Made by a program: the position numbers and the translations under genes. 64,000 nt of DNA from positions 19,873,501-19,937,500 of the forward strand of contig JBAIAC010000027.1 of NCBI GenBank assembly GCA_037349315.1, written 5' to 3'. Shown here in pieces: positions 22,826 through 33,366 of the stretch (the first letter of the stretch is position 1; each line of letters starts with the position of its first letter). Source of the stretch: Chelydra serpentina (lineage: Eukaryota; Chordata; Testudines; Chelydridae). Below the pieces are notes generated by a model. The model was not told where the DNA came from, ran no database searches, and saw only the letters and a list, made by a program, of their open reading frames with translations.

Positions 22826-23600
22826 CAGGCTTGTCTACACTTGGCATGCTACAGCAGCACAGCACTTCGGGACAGACACAACCTACCCCGACAGGAGGGG
22901 TTCTCCTGATGGCATAATTAATCCACCTCCCCGTGAGGTGGTACCTAGGTTGATGGAAGCGACAAAGGGTTCTGTGGCACCTTATAGACTAACAGAGGTA
23001 TTGGAGCATAAGCTTTCGCGGGTGAAGACCCACTTCTTCAGATGCATGCAGTGGAAATGTCCAGGGGCAGATATAAATATGCAGGGAAGAGTCAGGCTAG
23101 AGATAACGAGGTTAGTTCAATCAGGGAGGGTGAGGCCCTCTTCTAGCAGCTGAGGTGTGAACACCAAGGGAGGAGAAACTGCTTTTGTAGTTGGCTAGCC
23201 AATCACAGTCTTTGTTTAATCCTGAGCTGATGGTGTCAAATTTGCAAATGAACTGAAGCTCGGCAGTTTCTCTTTGAAGTCTGGTCTGGAAGGTTTTTTG
23301 CTGCAGGATGGCTACCTTTAAATCTGCTATTGTGTGTCCAGGGAGATTGAAGTGTTCTCCTACAGGCTTTTGTATATTGCCATTCCTAATATCTGATTTG
23401 TGTCCATTTATCCTTTTGCGTAAGGACTGTCCAGTTTGGCCGATGTACATGGAAGAATTTTTCCTTCTACCTAGCACTGGCTACACGCAGACTTAGGTCG
23501 GCTTAACACCGCCGCTCAGGGGGGTGGATTGTTCACATCCCCGAGCGATGTCGTTAAACCGACCGAATTTTCCAGTGTGGATGAGACCAAAGACCACGTC
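22826..23600. mobile_element. MITE-like DNA transposon split by a Penelope-like insertion
   Basis: The left piece 22826-22957 begins ggcttgtctacactt. The right piece about 23455-23600 ends ttttccagtgtggatgagac, which is roughly the inverted complement of the left end. Both have the phrases typical of non-autonomous reptile DNA elements (ggcataattaatccacc on one side, taggtcggcttaacaccgcc on the other). The pieces join naturally across the Penelope remnant. Ends are imperfect, so superfamily assignment (hAT-like) is tentative. Confidence 0.55.
22958..23454 (-). mobile_element. Penelope-like element remnant (copy 1), 5'-truncated
   Basis: Minus-strand element. Its 3' region holds a hammerhead-like fold at 23004-23041. 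Upstream on that strand lies a coding remnant of the GIY-YIG endonuclease, with the YIGQTGQSLRKRINGHKS segment and VGEHFNLPGH. The same segments occur in copy 2 at 33.4-34.2 kb. The frame runs on past the place where copy 2 stops, so the stop codon has been lost. A 7-bp direct repeat atggaag flanks the insertion (about 22951-22957 and 23448-23454). Confidence 0.8.
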
Positions 23601-26200
23601 ACGAACAACGAATAAAGGTGGACCTGGAGAGCATGCAGCAACGCCATCGCTCGAGGGCTGCAGAGAGGGCAGGGGGTGTCCTCCTAGACACCCAAGCGAC
23701 AGAGATCTGCAGAGCTCTCCGGTCTTGCGGCAGGGGATAAACGCCAGGGAAGAGAAGAGCCATTTAAGTGAAAGGACAACGGCTTTGGAGCAGCCTCCCT
23801 GTAGGAGACGGGGGGGCCTAACAACCCGATTAGTTTGAAGATGAAGCTCGATGCGTTTCAGAGTGGGCTGGTCTGATGGGCTGCCGGAGACAGCAGGGGG
23901 CTGGAAGCGATGATGCAAGAAGCCTCCTCCAGGCCTACGTTCCATGGTGCTGTCCCTTGCCGGGCGCCGCTGGTTGGGCTCTCAGCTCATGGCTCTGGCA
24001 CCCACGTCTGGGCTGATCTGGCTTCCCCTAAAGCTGAGGGCGAAGCTTCCACTGACCAGCAGCTCAGCGGGGCTGACGGTCCCTCCCTCACAAGCCAGCT
24101 TTGACAGCAGCTTGCTGGCTTTCTCCAGCCCTGCCAAGCGCCGCCCCCCCTCCCCTGCACCGCCTGTCATCGCCACGTCTCCTGCCAAGCTGTGGTTTGC
24201 TTCACAACATCATATGGCGCCCCGCGAGCGCACGCCTCCGGCTTTGCACATTTCCAGAACGGGGCTAATCTGGGGCTGTCTTTGTTGCAAAGCTTCTCGG
24301 TATTTGTGTTGGAGGCACAGAGCCTGCCAGCCAAATCCCAGCCGGGCGGACGTGGGCGCAGCTCCAGCCGAGTCCCCGGAGTGGCGCCCGCGGGCAGCCC
24401 TAGTTCCAGGGTGTTCTCTCTCCACGTCTGCGGCCTTTGCCGGCCACCTCAGCGCTCGCCAGCCTGGTCCAGATATGCCACAGACACAGGGGGCCGGATT
24501 CTCCTCTCCCTGGGGTGTAAATCGGGTGTAAATCCGAGCAGTGTGAGAAGAGGCTCCCTGCCCCGTGCCATCACGTGGGTGCAGGCCAGGCCGGCTAGTC
24601 AGAGCGGAAGGTTCTCCGAGCCACTCCTGACCTTTTGTACCCATCCGGCAGCACAAAGGGGACGGAAACCAGCCAGACCTTGAGAGCTGAGTAGGCCCCG
24701 GCGTGTACCCGCTGCCCCGGGATGGGCTAGGGCACCCAGTGGGCTCTGACCACCCCCAGCTGGTGGGTAACCCTTCGAGGGCTGTTGCCAGCTGGTGGAG
24801 GTTGGAGGAGCACCCACGTCAGGGCGATGAGCCCAGGGAGCTGTAACTGGCTCCTGGGCAGCTCCCTGCTCCCTGCCATGGAGACTGGGCCTCGCAGAGG
24901 CTGGCGACAGGGCCACGGACACAGCAGAGAGGCAGTTGCGGGGCTTGCAGAGCCGTTCTCGGTCCGCGGCTCTTTGGCTGGCGGACTCGGCCGCGGGGCC
25001 AGTGACCTTCGGGGGAGGCGGCCGCGCTGCCCGCTGAGGCGTGTGCAGCCGGCGAGGTGGCGAAGAGGAGACATTAGCTTGACACCCGATAGCCAAGCCC
25101 CTGCCCCCCAGCCAAAGGCCCTTTAGCAAGTACACGGGAAAGGACTTAAAGCCGCGAAAACCGCCTCACTTCACGCTTCCCTGCCTCGCCCGTGGTTCAC
25201 AGCTCTGCACTTCTCTCCTCCTGCCGGCCCCCTGGGCCTCCCTCCTGGGGCCCATCAGACCAGCTTCCTCCTCGGTGGGGCGGCCGGCTGGGAAGGACCG
25301 CGCCCTGAACTCCCTTGCGCTCCCCGCGGCCTCGCTGCTCCCCTTGCGCGGTTCGGAGCAGAGAGACACCGGGCAGCTCCGGGCAATGGGGTGAGGGAGG
25401 CAGAACAGCAAATCAGCAGAGACCCAGAGCCCTCCCTAGATAGCTGGGGTCCCGGCAATACCCGGCCTTGGCTCTCAGGGGAGCTTGTGGAGCGAAGGCG
25501 GGGGCTTTGCTGCCTTTGTTTATCCGGCGCGGAGCCTGTTTGCCAAGCCCCTCTTGATACGGACACGCCGCTTGCCCGCTGTCCTCTAGCCTGGGAATCC
25601 GTGCCGGCGGCTATCAACTGCTATTTGCTGTCTGGGCCTTTCAGGAGGCTTTGGTGGCCACGGAGCGTTTTGTGTGTCTTCTCCCCTCTCCGTGCGCGGG
25701 GGCTTCTCTTCCCTCCCGAACGACGGGAGATCGATCCCGGGGCACAGGACTCCAGCTGTCCAATCGCTGGGCTGTGTGACACCCCCGGGGTCCCATGCTC
25801 TGGGGGATGAAGGCGGCTCGGCTGGTATCCCAACATGCATCCTCCCCCCCAGGTTAGAGTGGCCTCCAAGCCACCCTCATGCTGCGGGGGGGGGGGGGGG
25901 GGTTGCTCTCAGCGGCGTCCCATGTTAGCTGCTCTGAGGGGGCCGGATCTGGGCCCCGGGAGGTGCAGAGCGGGACACGGCGGGATTAAATTCCACCTTA
26001 CGCTTCCCCCCCTAAACCAGCTACTTCAAATGCACAACCGGGTAAATATTTGGAAAGGTTCTTGTCAAACACAGAGAGAAATGTATCCTTTGGTGAGTCT
26101 TCTTTTCCAGGGCCTGGCACTGAACGCTGGGAAGCTGCCCAGGCAGTCCAGTCTGATTATATACACTGCACATGCAGAGAGAGATACATGCACACACACC
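23601..26200. other. GC-rich stretch, no gene recognised
   Basis: CpG-rich patches occur at about 24880-25080 and 25280-25600, and a G17 run at 25886-25902. Many short frames are open on both strands because A+T is low, but none shows a recognisable protein segment. An unrecognised exon cannot be excluded. Confidence 0.35.
25886..25902. repeat. G homopolymer of 17
   Basis: An uninterrupted G run after catgctgc and before ttgctctc. Its length is prone to sequencing error. Confidence 0.85.
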
Positions 26201-26269
26201 TACAGTCGCCCACACGCTGACACGCTTACCATCAGCCTCCTCACACCTGTAAGCAATCCCCCCCCGCAG

Positions 26270-27115
26270 ACATCAACCCTCCTACATACAATCACCCCTA
26301 CACCTACAATCAACCCTCCTCACACACCTACTACTAACCCCCATCCATACTACAATCAGCCCTCCACGCACACCTACAATCAACCCCCACACCTACAACT
26401 AACCCCCATCCATACTGCAACCAGCCCTCACCACACACCTACAATCAATCCTCACACCTACAACTAACCCCCATCCATACAACAATCAGCCCTCACTACA
26501 CACCTACAATCAACCCTCACACCTACAACTAACCCCCATCCATACAATCAGCCCTCACCACACACCTACAATCAACCCCCACACCTACAACTAACCCCCA
26601 TCCATACTACAGTCAGCCCTCACCACACACCTACAATCAACCCTCACACCTACAACTAACCCCCATCCATACTGCAATCAGCCCTCACCACACACCTACA
26701 ATCAACCCCCACACCTACAACTAACCCCCATCCATACTGCAACCAGCCCTCACCACACACCTACAATCAATCCTCACACCTACAACTAACCCCCATCCAT
26801 ACAACAATCAGCCCTCACTACACACCTACAATCAACCCTCACACCTACAACTAACCCCCATCCATACAATCAGCCCTCACCACACACCTACAATCAACCC
26901 CCACACCTACAACTAACCCCCATCCATACTACAGTCAGCCCTCACCACACACCTACAATCAACCCTCACACCTACAACTAACCCCCATCCATACTGCAAT
27001 CAGCCCTCACCACACACCTACAATCAACCCCCACACCTACAACTAACCCCCATCCATACTGCAACCAGCCCTCACCACACACCTACAATCAACCCCCACA
27101 CCTACAACTAACCAC
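26270..27115. repeat. 65-bp minisatellite with 322-bp higher-order units
   Basis: The unit contains cacctacaatcaaccc, cacacctacaactaaccccc, atccatactgcaatcagccc and tcaccacaca. Copies of ccatccatac fall at 26341, 26406, 26471, 26536, 26598, 26663 and 26728 (spacings 65, 65, 65, 62, 65, 65). The diagnostic variant catactgcaaccagcc recurs at 26411, 26733 and 27055, exactly 322 bp apart. A degraded C/A-rich tail runs to about 27345. The Thr/Pro/Asn-rich open frame is the repeat, not a gene. Confidence 0.92.
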
Positions 27116-27345
27116 GTGCATCTACAATCAACCGCCACACAGGTACAACCCACACCCGTGCACACCTACAATCGACAACCACACTTACAATAAACTCCCC
27201 CATCCCTATAATAGCTCTACATGTCTACAGTCCTCCCCCCCACACCGCCCCCCTACAATCATTCTCCCTCACAGCCCTACAATCAACCCCCACACCTACA
27301 ATCGCCCCACACAAACTCACAGACCTACCGCCCCCCTGCCCCAAC

Positions 27346-28194
27346 ACACCCTGCGATGATCCTCACACACAGATTCACGCAGGTCTGTTTTCACACACTC
27401 CCATGCACCCCCACCCGTTTAGCCACGTGCCCACAGTCGCCCCCGCCTGCTCCACGATGGTGCCATTTTCTCACCCCTTTGCTGAATGGGGCCCCGTGGT
27501 CACGGTCCCTCGTGCACCATGCCAGGGGGCTCCGTTGCTTTGCACCGCTGCCACCCGGGAGGCGCTCCTTGCTGTTCGGAGCGACTGATTGTTTAGCAGG
27601 CTCCTTGCCATCCATCTCCAGTCCCTGTACCCGGGCAGCATCCCCGTCGCCCCTGTCCCAGCTTCCCCTGCGGCCGGACCGCGTACGCTGCCTCGCCCAA
27701 GTGCAGCAGGAATTCGCCCTGCTGACAGCAAGGGGACCGGATGAGCTGCACTGAGTTTACACAGCTGGGGCCGGGCTCTCAGGGCTTGTCCTCATTCAGC
27801 CTCCTCCGTATATTGCAGGCCAGGCCCTCGACTGCCGTGACACGAGAGGACGGTCTCACTGGGACTCGGGATTGGGGTTCAATACCCCGTTCTACCACGG
27901 GCGGCCTACATGGGCGGAACGAACGGGCGAGGCTGTCCCGATGGAACCGAGCGAGCCCGGCGGATACGAACACTGGGTCTGGGAATCATTCCTCCGCTTC
28001 GCCTCTGGAATCGTGTCCACACGGAAAGCCGTTCCGCACAAGCCATTGTGCAATAGCTTAGTCCGCACTAGCTGTGCCAGTCGATTCCCCTGTGCAGACC
28101 AGGTCTCTGGGCTTCAGGACCTGGGCCCAATACCCCTGCTGCTCTCCCATGCTTTGTCTGGTCAGATTGAGCTCTTCCGGACACTCTCCCTCTG
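27346..28194. other. no gene recognised
   Basis: Contains a possible decayed MIR-like stretch near 27855-27900 (gggattggggttcaataccc). Otherwise no feature can be supported. Confidence 0.35.
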
Positions 28195-28280
28195 CGTGTC
28201 TGGGCAGCGCCCGGCCCCACAAGGCCCTGATTTCGATTGATGCCTCTAGGTGCTACCAGAATAAACCTACTAATGCGCAG
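28195..28280 (+). repeat. 3' end of dispersed repeat related to the giant-array parent
   Basis: The sequence gggcagcgcccggccccaca, ggccctgatttcgattgatg, cctctaggtgctaccagaat and aaacc has the same block order as 33285-33366. Its complement contains atcagggcc and gggcgctgcccagac, the monomer blocks of the large minisatellite. Confidence 0.5.
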
Positions 28281-28359
28281 CGGGACCTTTGTGTCGGTGT
28301 TGGAGCGTGACTGCAGAGCGGGCTGGTAAGTGATGCCTGGAGTTTCGTAGGTCTGGGAG

Positions 28360-29299
28360 CAGGGCCAGCGGTCGCCTAGGGCACCGAGATTTGGGGGGCG
28401 GCGGGCAGCTGCCTCCCCACCTGAGCCTGGAAGCAAGGGGCGGCTCACCGCGGCTGCTCCCCGCTCAGCAGCTGAGTTGCTGAGCAGGCAGACAAGGGGC
28501 TGCTCGCCGTGGCTGCCCGCTGCCTCCCAGCTCAGCGGCTGAGCGGGAAGACAAGGGGCAGCTCGCCGCGGCTGCCCGCTGCCTCCCAGCTCAGCGGCTG
28601 AGCAGGGAGACAAGGGGCAGCTCGCCGCGGCTGCCCGCTGCCTCCCAGCTCAGCGGCTGAGCAGGGAGACAAGGGGCGGCTCGCCGCGGCTGCCCGCTGC
28701 CTCCCAGCTCAGCGGCTGAGCAGGGAGACAAGGGGCAGCTCGCCGCGGCTGCCCGCTGCCTCCCAGCTGAGCGGCTGAGCAGGGAGACAAGGGGCGGCTC
28801 GCCGCGGCTGCCCGCTGCCTCCCAGCTCAGCGGCTGAGCAGGGAGACAAGGGGCGGCTCGCCGCGGCTGCCCGCTGCCTCCCAGCTCAGCGGCTGAGCGG
28901 GAAGACAAGGGGCAGCTCGCCGTGGCTGCCCGCTGCCTCCCAGCTCAGCGGCTGAGCAGGGAGACAAGGGGCAGCTCGCCGCGGCTGCCCGCTGCCTCCC
29001 AGCTCAGTGGCTGAGCGGGAAGACAAGGGGCGGTTCGCCACGGCTGCCCGCTGCTGAGCGGGGAAGCAGGAGTCAGCCACAGCGAGCTGCCCCTTGCCTC
29101 CCCGCAGCTGCCTCCTGGCTCCACGATCAATGGCTGAGCGGGGAGGCAGCCACGGCGAGCCGCCCCCTGCCTCCCGGCTCCACGCTCCGCTCCCGGGGCC
29201 CGCGGGCTGGGCGCAGGGGAGCTCCTGGGGGCGGGGGAGGCGCAGGGCCGGTGCAAGGAAGTTTCACCTAGGGCGCAAAACTTCCTTGCACCGGCCCTG
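28360..29299. mobile_element. hAT-type non-autonomous element carrying a minisatellite
   Basis: The ends are cagggccagcgg and (complement) cagggccggtgca, flanked by a perfect 8-bp direct repeat tctgggag at 28352-28359 and 29300-29307. An 8-bp duplication is characteristic of hAT transposons. The right end contains a second, inverted copy of the terminal motif (agggccggtgcaaggaagtt at about 29243 and its complement at about 29277-29298). No transposase frame is present. The interior is mostly a 59-bp tandem array. Confidence 0.75.
28431..29190. repeat. 59-bp minisatellite inside the hAT-type element, about 11 copies
   Basis: The unit reads gagcagggagacaaggggca, gctcgccgcggctgcccgct, gcctcccagctcagcggct. 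Units alternate between gcagctcgcc and gcggctcgcc and between gagcagggag and gagcgggaag. The right-hand units (after 29050) are degenerate. The Ser/Ala/Glu-rich minus-strand frames are repeat translations. Confidence 0.9.
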
Positions 29300-29307
29300 T
29301 CTGGGAG

Positions 29308-30752
29308 CCCGGCTCCCCCTACGCCCTCCCGGCTGGCTGAATTGTCCTGCGAGACTCGCTCCTGGGCACCAGCATGCCATCCGTAATGACCTGGTTACCT
29401 ATCCTGATAGCCTCAGCATGAAGGACTATTAAGGAGGCTGGGGGAATTCCAGGCCTGCGCAGCAATAAGATCTGCTGTCGTTCGTGCTTTTAAATCCCCA
29501 AAGCCGGGCAATTCTCCCCTTCCTGCCCCACTGGCTCTTCTGCTTCTGCCTCCTATGTGACAGCAATGCCATCATTACCCGCTAGCCCCGTCACGTCCCA
29601 GGGCAGCCTGCACTTTCCCCCGCCTGCTCGGCTAATCCCACCCCTGCCAGGATTCTCAAGGTCAGAGGTAGCAGCTAGGGAGGCGAAGGCTTGATGTGTA
29701 TTTACCGAGAAGACGGGATGGGAGGGGTTATTCGAAACGGGACACGAGACTTGGCCAGTAACCAGTGTTTCAGGAAGGCTGGAGTCTAGGCTCTGGAGCC
29801 GAAATGCACCTGAGCGTTGCCTGGTCAAACGGCCTACCTCCCGCTTAAGCCCTGGCCTGCCGTTCACCTGCCTCTAATCTCCGAGCTGCGCTAATCACGG
29901 GAATAATAGCCGGTCAGCAGATGCTAATCCCAGCACGCCGGGGCCATAAGCCGTGTGGGAAACACGCCGGAGGTGTCGCGCACGCCGGGATCTGCCAACC
30001 TCATGCTGCAAGATGGAGCCTGCCCCGTGGATGGGGCCTCTCCTCTCAAAGACGTAGATCCTGTCTACACTGGACTGCCGCCCGGGATCCTGGTTCCTGC
30101 CCTAGGTGACTGGACTTTAACCACATTTCAGAGCCAGGCAAAGCCACGGTCTGGCTGGGCTTCTGAGACACGGCTGGGTGTCGGGCTGGGGGCCGGCCAG
30201 GGCTGCGGCTGTCCCAGGGGAAGGCTGAGCACAGCAGGTGCCCACGTGAGGCCCGTCTGGCCCAGGGAGCGGAGATGGGGCTTAGGGCCTTCTGGAGGCT
30301 CTGGAACGGCCTCGTAGGAGGAGCCATGGGGGCAAACGGCCTCGCTGGTGTGGAGACGGCACTGGATGCATTTATGTGGCAGGCTGCTTGCGACAGCAGC
30401 GACAGGCCTCGAAGACCCAGGAGGTCCTCCCAGGCCTGTGCTCTGCTCCGGTGCTATGTGGCTGGTTCAAATCCTGCCCAGGGCAGCAGGGAACCTGAGC
30501 TGTTCCCCTCCAGAGGATGCTCAGGCCTCTGCTTTGCACGAGGCGAGCTCATGGCAGTGGGTACAGCTCCTAGCACGCCAGCAGCGGAGGAACAAGTGGA
30601 TGCTCTATCCCCTGAGGTGACTCCTCTGGGCAGGTGGGGGTGCTATTCTGGCGGGGTGGCTACACCAGCTGGTGGAGTACATAGAGTGTTTCCCGCTTTC
30701 AATCCACCATGCACACTAATTAATCCACAGAACTGCAGGAGTGAGGGATGGG
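29308..30752. other. no gene recognised; possible ancient CR1-like piece at 30285-30375
   Basis: The phrase ctctggaacggcctcgtagg, aggagccatggggg, followed by gcactggatgcattta, loosely resembles an old CR1 ORF2 end. Nothing else could be supported. Confidence 0.3.
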
Positions 30753-31214
30753 TGGGACTATTCGGCACTGGTGAGGCCTCATTTGGAGTACTGTGTCCAG
30801 TTTTGGGCCCCACACTACAAGAAGGATGTGGATAAATTGGAAAGAGTCCAGCGGAGGGCAACAAAAATGATTAGGGGGCTGGAGCACATGACTTATGAGG
30901 AGAGGCTGAGGGAACTGGGATTGTTTAGCCTGCAGAAGAGAAGAGTGAGGGGGGATTTGATAGCTGCTTTCAACTACCTAAAAGGGGGTTCCAAAGAGGA
31001 AGGATCTAGACTGTTCTCAGTGGTAGAAGATGACAGAACAAGGAGTAATGGTCTCAAGTTGCAGAGGTGGAGGTTTAGGTTGGATATTAGGAAAACCTTT
31101 TTCACTAGTAGGGTGGTGAAGCACTGGAATGGGTTCCCTAGGGAGGTGGTGGAATCTCCATCCTTGGAGGTTTTTAAGGTCAGGCTTGACAAAGCCCTGG
31201 CTGGGATGATTTAG
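30753..31214 (+). pseudogene. CR1 ORF2 C-terminal remnant (reverse transcriptase polyprotein)
   Basis: About 153 codons remain open from the truncation point to the natural stop. Recognisable segments in order are [71 protein letters not shown] and [18 protein letters not shown], ending KALAGMI. This is the region after the reverse transcriptase domain of CR1 ORF2. The endonuclease and catalytic domains are absent, so the fragment cannot support retrotransposition. There is no start codon of its own. Confidence 0.9.
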
Positions 31215-31300
31215 TTGGGGTTGGTCCTGCTTTGAGCAGTGGGTTGGACTAGATGACCTCCTGAGGTCCCGTCCAACCCGGAGATTCTATGATTCTATGA
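30753..31300 (+). mobile_element. CR1 LINE 3' end, 5'-truncated
   Basis: Begins in the ORF2 C-terminal region, runs through the stop codon at 31212-31214 (atg att tag) and the short 3' UTR (ttggtcctgctttgagcag, gactagatgacctcctgagg), and ends in attctatgattctatga. This is the best-preserved CR1 end in the window. 5' truncation is normal for CR1 insertions. Confidence 0.95.
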
Positions 31301-31419
31301 CAGCGCTGGGAGATGATTCCCCAGGCCCAGCGCAGGCCTGGCCCCACATAGGACATTATCTCAAGCTCCCACCAGGCCCCGGGGAGGCAGGTGAATAGTA
31401 TTCATCCCCTGCTATAGGC
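31301..31419. other. no gene recognised
   Basis: Short spacer without recognised features. Confidence 0.3.
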
Positions 31420-31530
31420 AGGGAAACCGAGGCACCGAACGGGGCAGCCACTCACCCAAGGTCGCCCAGCAGATCAGCGGCAGAGCGGGGATTCCTGACT
31501 CTCAGCCCTACGCTCAAACCTCTAGCCCAG
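31420..31530 (-). mobile_element. MIR-type SINE copy
   Basis: Order: gggaaaccgaggcaccgaac, ctcacccaaggtcgcccagc, agagcggggattcctgactc, tcaaacctctagcccaggct, which is a MIR read on its minus strand from core to head. Confidence 0.7.
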
Positions 31531-32662
31531 GCTTCCTCAGCTGGATCTGTTCTGTAGTTAATCAGGGGACTTTGGCCTTCAGGGCTGGCAGCTTGGCACT
31601 AAATGCACTTAATCCCCCCTGGCAAAGACCATGCGACCACACCAAGGGGAGGGGACAGTAGTGTGACGGCTAAAGAGCAACAGAGGCCTGTCTCGCCAGG
31701 CTTGGAGGCGGAGGCGAACGAGCATGCGGCTGGCACCCAGCATTATTAGCTCCGAGGCTGCTAACCCTGGGGGCCGGCTGCTGTCGGGTGCCCCAGGGTG
31801 ATGCTTGTTGACGAAAGGCGAGTCTGTGGCGACAGGGAGGGATGGCGAGGGTGTTCTGCGGGTGCAGAGCAGTGAGCGTGTGCAGGTGTACACGAGCGAG
31901 CGTGCAAATGGGAGCGAGCGTGTCGGGGGAGGTGCAGGCGAAAGGGAGTGTGCAGAGGTGCGTGTGTTTTGGTGTGAGCCGGGCGGGGCAAGCGTGAGTG
32001 CGGTTGTGTGGCAGTGCAGAGGTGCAGGAGCGCGTGCTTGTGCGTGTGAGCGTGCAGGGGCGGGGGTGCTTGCACAAGCCGTCAGGTGCGAGCGATGGGG
32101 AGAGGTGAACGGACGTGTGTCTGCGAGGGTCGTGTAGCAGCGGGGAGCAGGTCTGCCAGGGGGCGGGGCGTGTGTACTGGAGTGAATGGTGGGTGCGGGC
32201 GGGTCCGGGGAGAGTGTGTTTTGTGTGTGTGGTTGTGTACGTGTGTGTCTTTGGCTGCATTCCCGGGTCCGACACAGCAGCTTCCGGACTAAGCCCAGGG
32301 ACGGGCTGGCCGGCTGTGAGAGCTGCGAATCAGATGACCCGGTCAAGGAAGAAATTAGCCGCGACGCAAAAGCTTGGTTCAGGTCTGCCTCCGCTGGGAG
32401 GGCCTGGCCAAGGGCTCCATTTGCTAAATCACCCCACCACCACCACCACCCACATCCGTGGGGCGCCCCGGAGGGGCCCACAGCGCTCGCTGGGCTGGAG
32501 AAACCGGAGGCTGATGGTCCTTGCCAGGCCCGCCTTGGGGATGAAAAATCTCCCCTCTGGGAGCCATCCTATCTTGCCAGGAAGGGTGTATAGGCCCAGC
32601 TGAGACACGGCTATGCAGAGTGCACTGTGTGTCCGGAGCCTGCAGTGGGCGCTGTTGTATAT
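31531..32662. other. GT/GCGTG-rich low-complexity stretch, no gene recognised
   Basis: From about 31870 to 32260 the plus strand is rich in gagcgtgcaggtg, gtgcgtgtgagcgtgcag and gtgtgtgtggttgtg tracts. Both strands have compositional frames (Thr/His/Pro-rich on the minus strand). No recognisable protein. Confidence 0.45.
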
Positions 32663-32846
32663 GGGGGGTGGGATAGCTCAGTGGTTTGAGCATTGGCCTG
32701 CTAAACCCAGGGTTGTGAGTTCAATCCTTGAGGGGGCCATTTGGGGATCTGGGGCAAAAATTGGGGATTGGTCCTGCTTTGAGCAGGGGGTTGGACTAGA
32801 TGACCTCCTAAGGTCCCTTCCAACCCTGATATTCTATGATTCTATG
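32663..32846 (+). mobile_element. SINE with tRNA-like head and CR1 tail (copy 2)
   Basis: A box tagctcagtgg at 32674-32684 and B box gagttcaatcc at 32717-32727. The anticodon-loop-like ctgctaaaccc lies between them. A linker (atttggggatctggggcaaa) leads into the CR1 tail from ttggtcctgctttgagcagg to attctatgattctatg. It is likely transcribed from the internal pol III boxes when active. The tail explains mobilisation by CR1. Confidence 0.92.
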
Positions 32847-33284
32847 GTGTGCATTGAGAGGGGTCTCCGCTGCATATGTGGGGCTGTGTGTGGGTGAGAC
32901 AGTCTCCACTGAACACAAGGAGCACTGCAAGGGAGGTCAAGGGGCGCCGCTCGGAAATGGAATCCAAACGCCTGTCCCCAGAGCTTGGTTCGCTGGACTC
33001 TTCCCCTGAGCTGCTGCCCCATTTCCCACTTTGAAGCCACCTCTGTTTTCCTGCAGACCCGAGTCCTTTCTCCGTTCCTCAGTTTCCCCTCCCACCCAGT
33101 GTCTCTCCTGTCTAGTTAGATTGTCAAGTCTCTGGGGGCAAGGGCCATGTCTCACTAGGGACTCGTCCAGACTAGAATGAGAAGCACATTGTCATACACT
33201 GGTCAGGTTAATGCCTCGGGCCCCACTAGGGTTCAGCTGAGCCCGTGTTTAAGGTTACACTGCCTTATCTACGCTATGGATAGC
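32847..33284. other. no gene recognised
   Basis: The phrase gattgtcaagtctctggggg at about 33120 resembles the dispersed repeat upstream of the tail at 33285. 33150-33260 may be a decayed DNA element (ggactcgtccagactagaat). Neither could be bounded. Confidence 0.3.
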
Positions 33285-33366
33285 TATGGATCTGTACAGC
33301 GCCATGCACAGTGGGGCCCAGATCTCAGCCGAGTCCTTTGGCCACCACTGCAATAGTAATAAACGA
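33285..33366 (+). repeat. 3' end of the dispersed repeat that is parent to the giant array
   Basis: The sequence is ctgtacagcgccatgcacag, tggggcccagatctcagccg, agtcctttggccaccactgc, aatagtaataaac. Its reverse complement aligns block by block with the left flank and first unit of the giant minisatellite (gctgagatc.ggcccc.ctgtgc..ggcgctg.acaga). Confidence 0.6.

Noticed and set aside
28591..29256. Minus-strand Ser/Ala-rich repeat protein
   Set aside because: It lies fully within the 59-bp array inside a transposable element.
30753..31214. Functional CR1 ORF2
   Set aside because: Only the C-terminal part remains. The endonuclease and reverse transcriptase catalytic regions are missing.
31860..32480. 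Minus-strand Thr/His/Pro-rich frames
   Set aside because: The region is a GT/GCGTG low-complexity tract. Frames on both strands are compositional.
32663..32735. Functional tRNA gene
   Set aside because: The A and B boxes are good, but the acceptor stem does not pair and the sequence runs into a CR1 tail in all three copies, so it is a SINE head.
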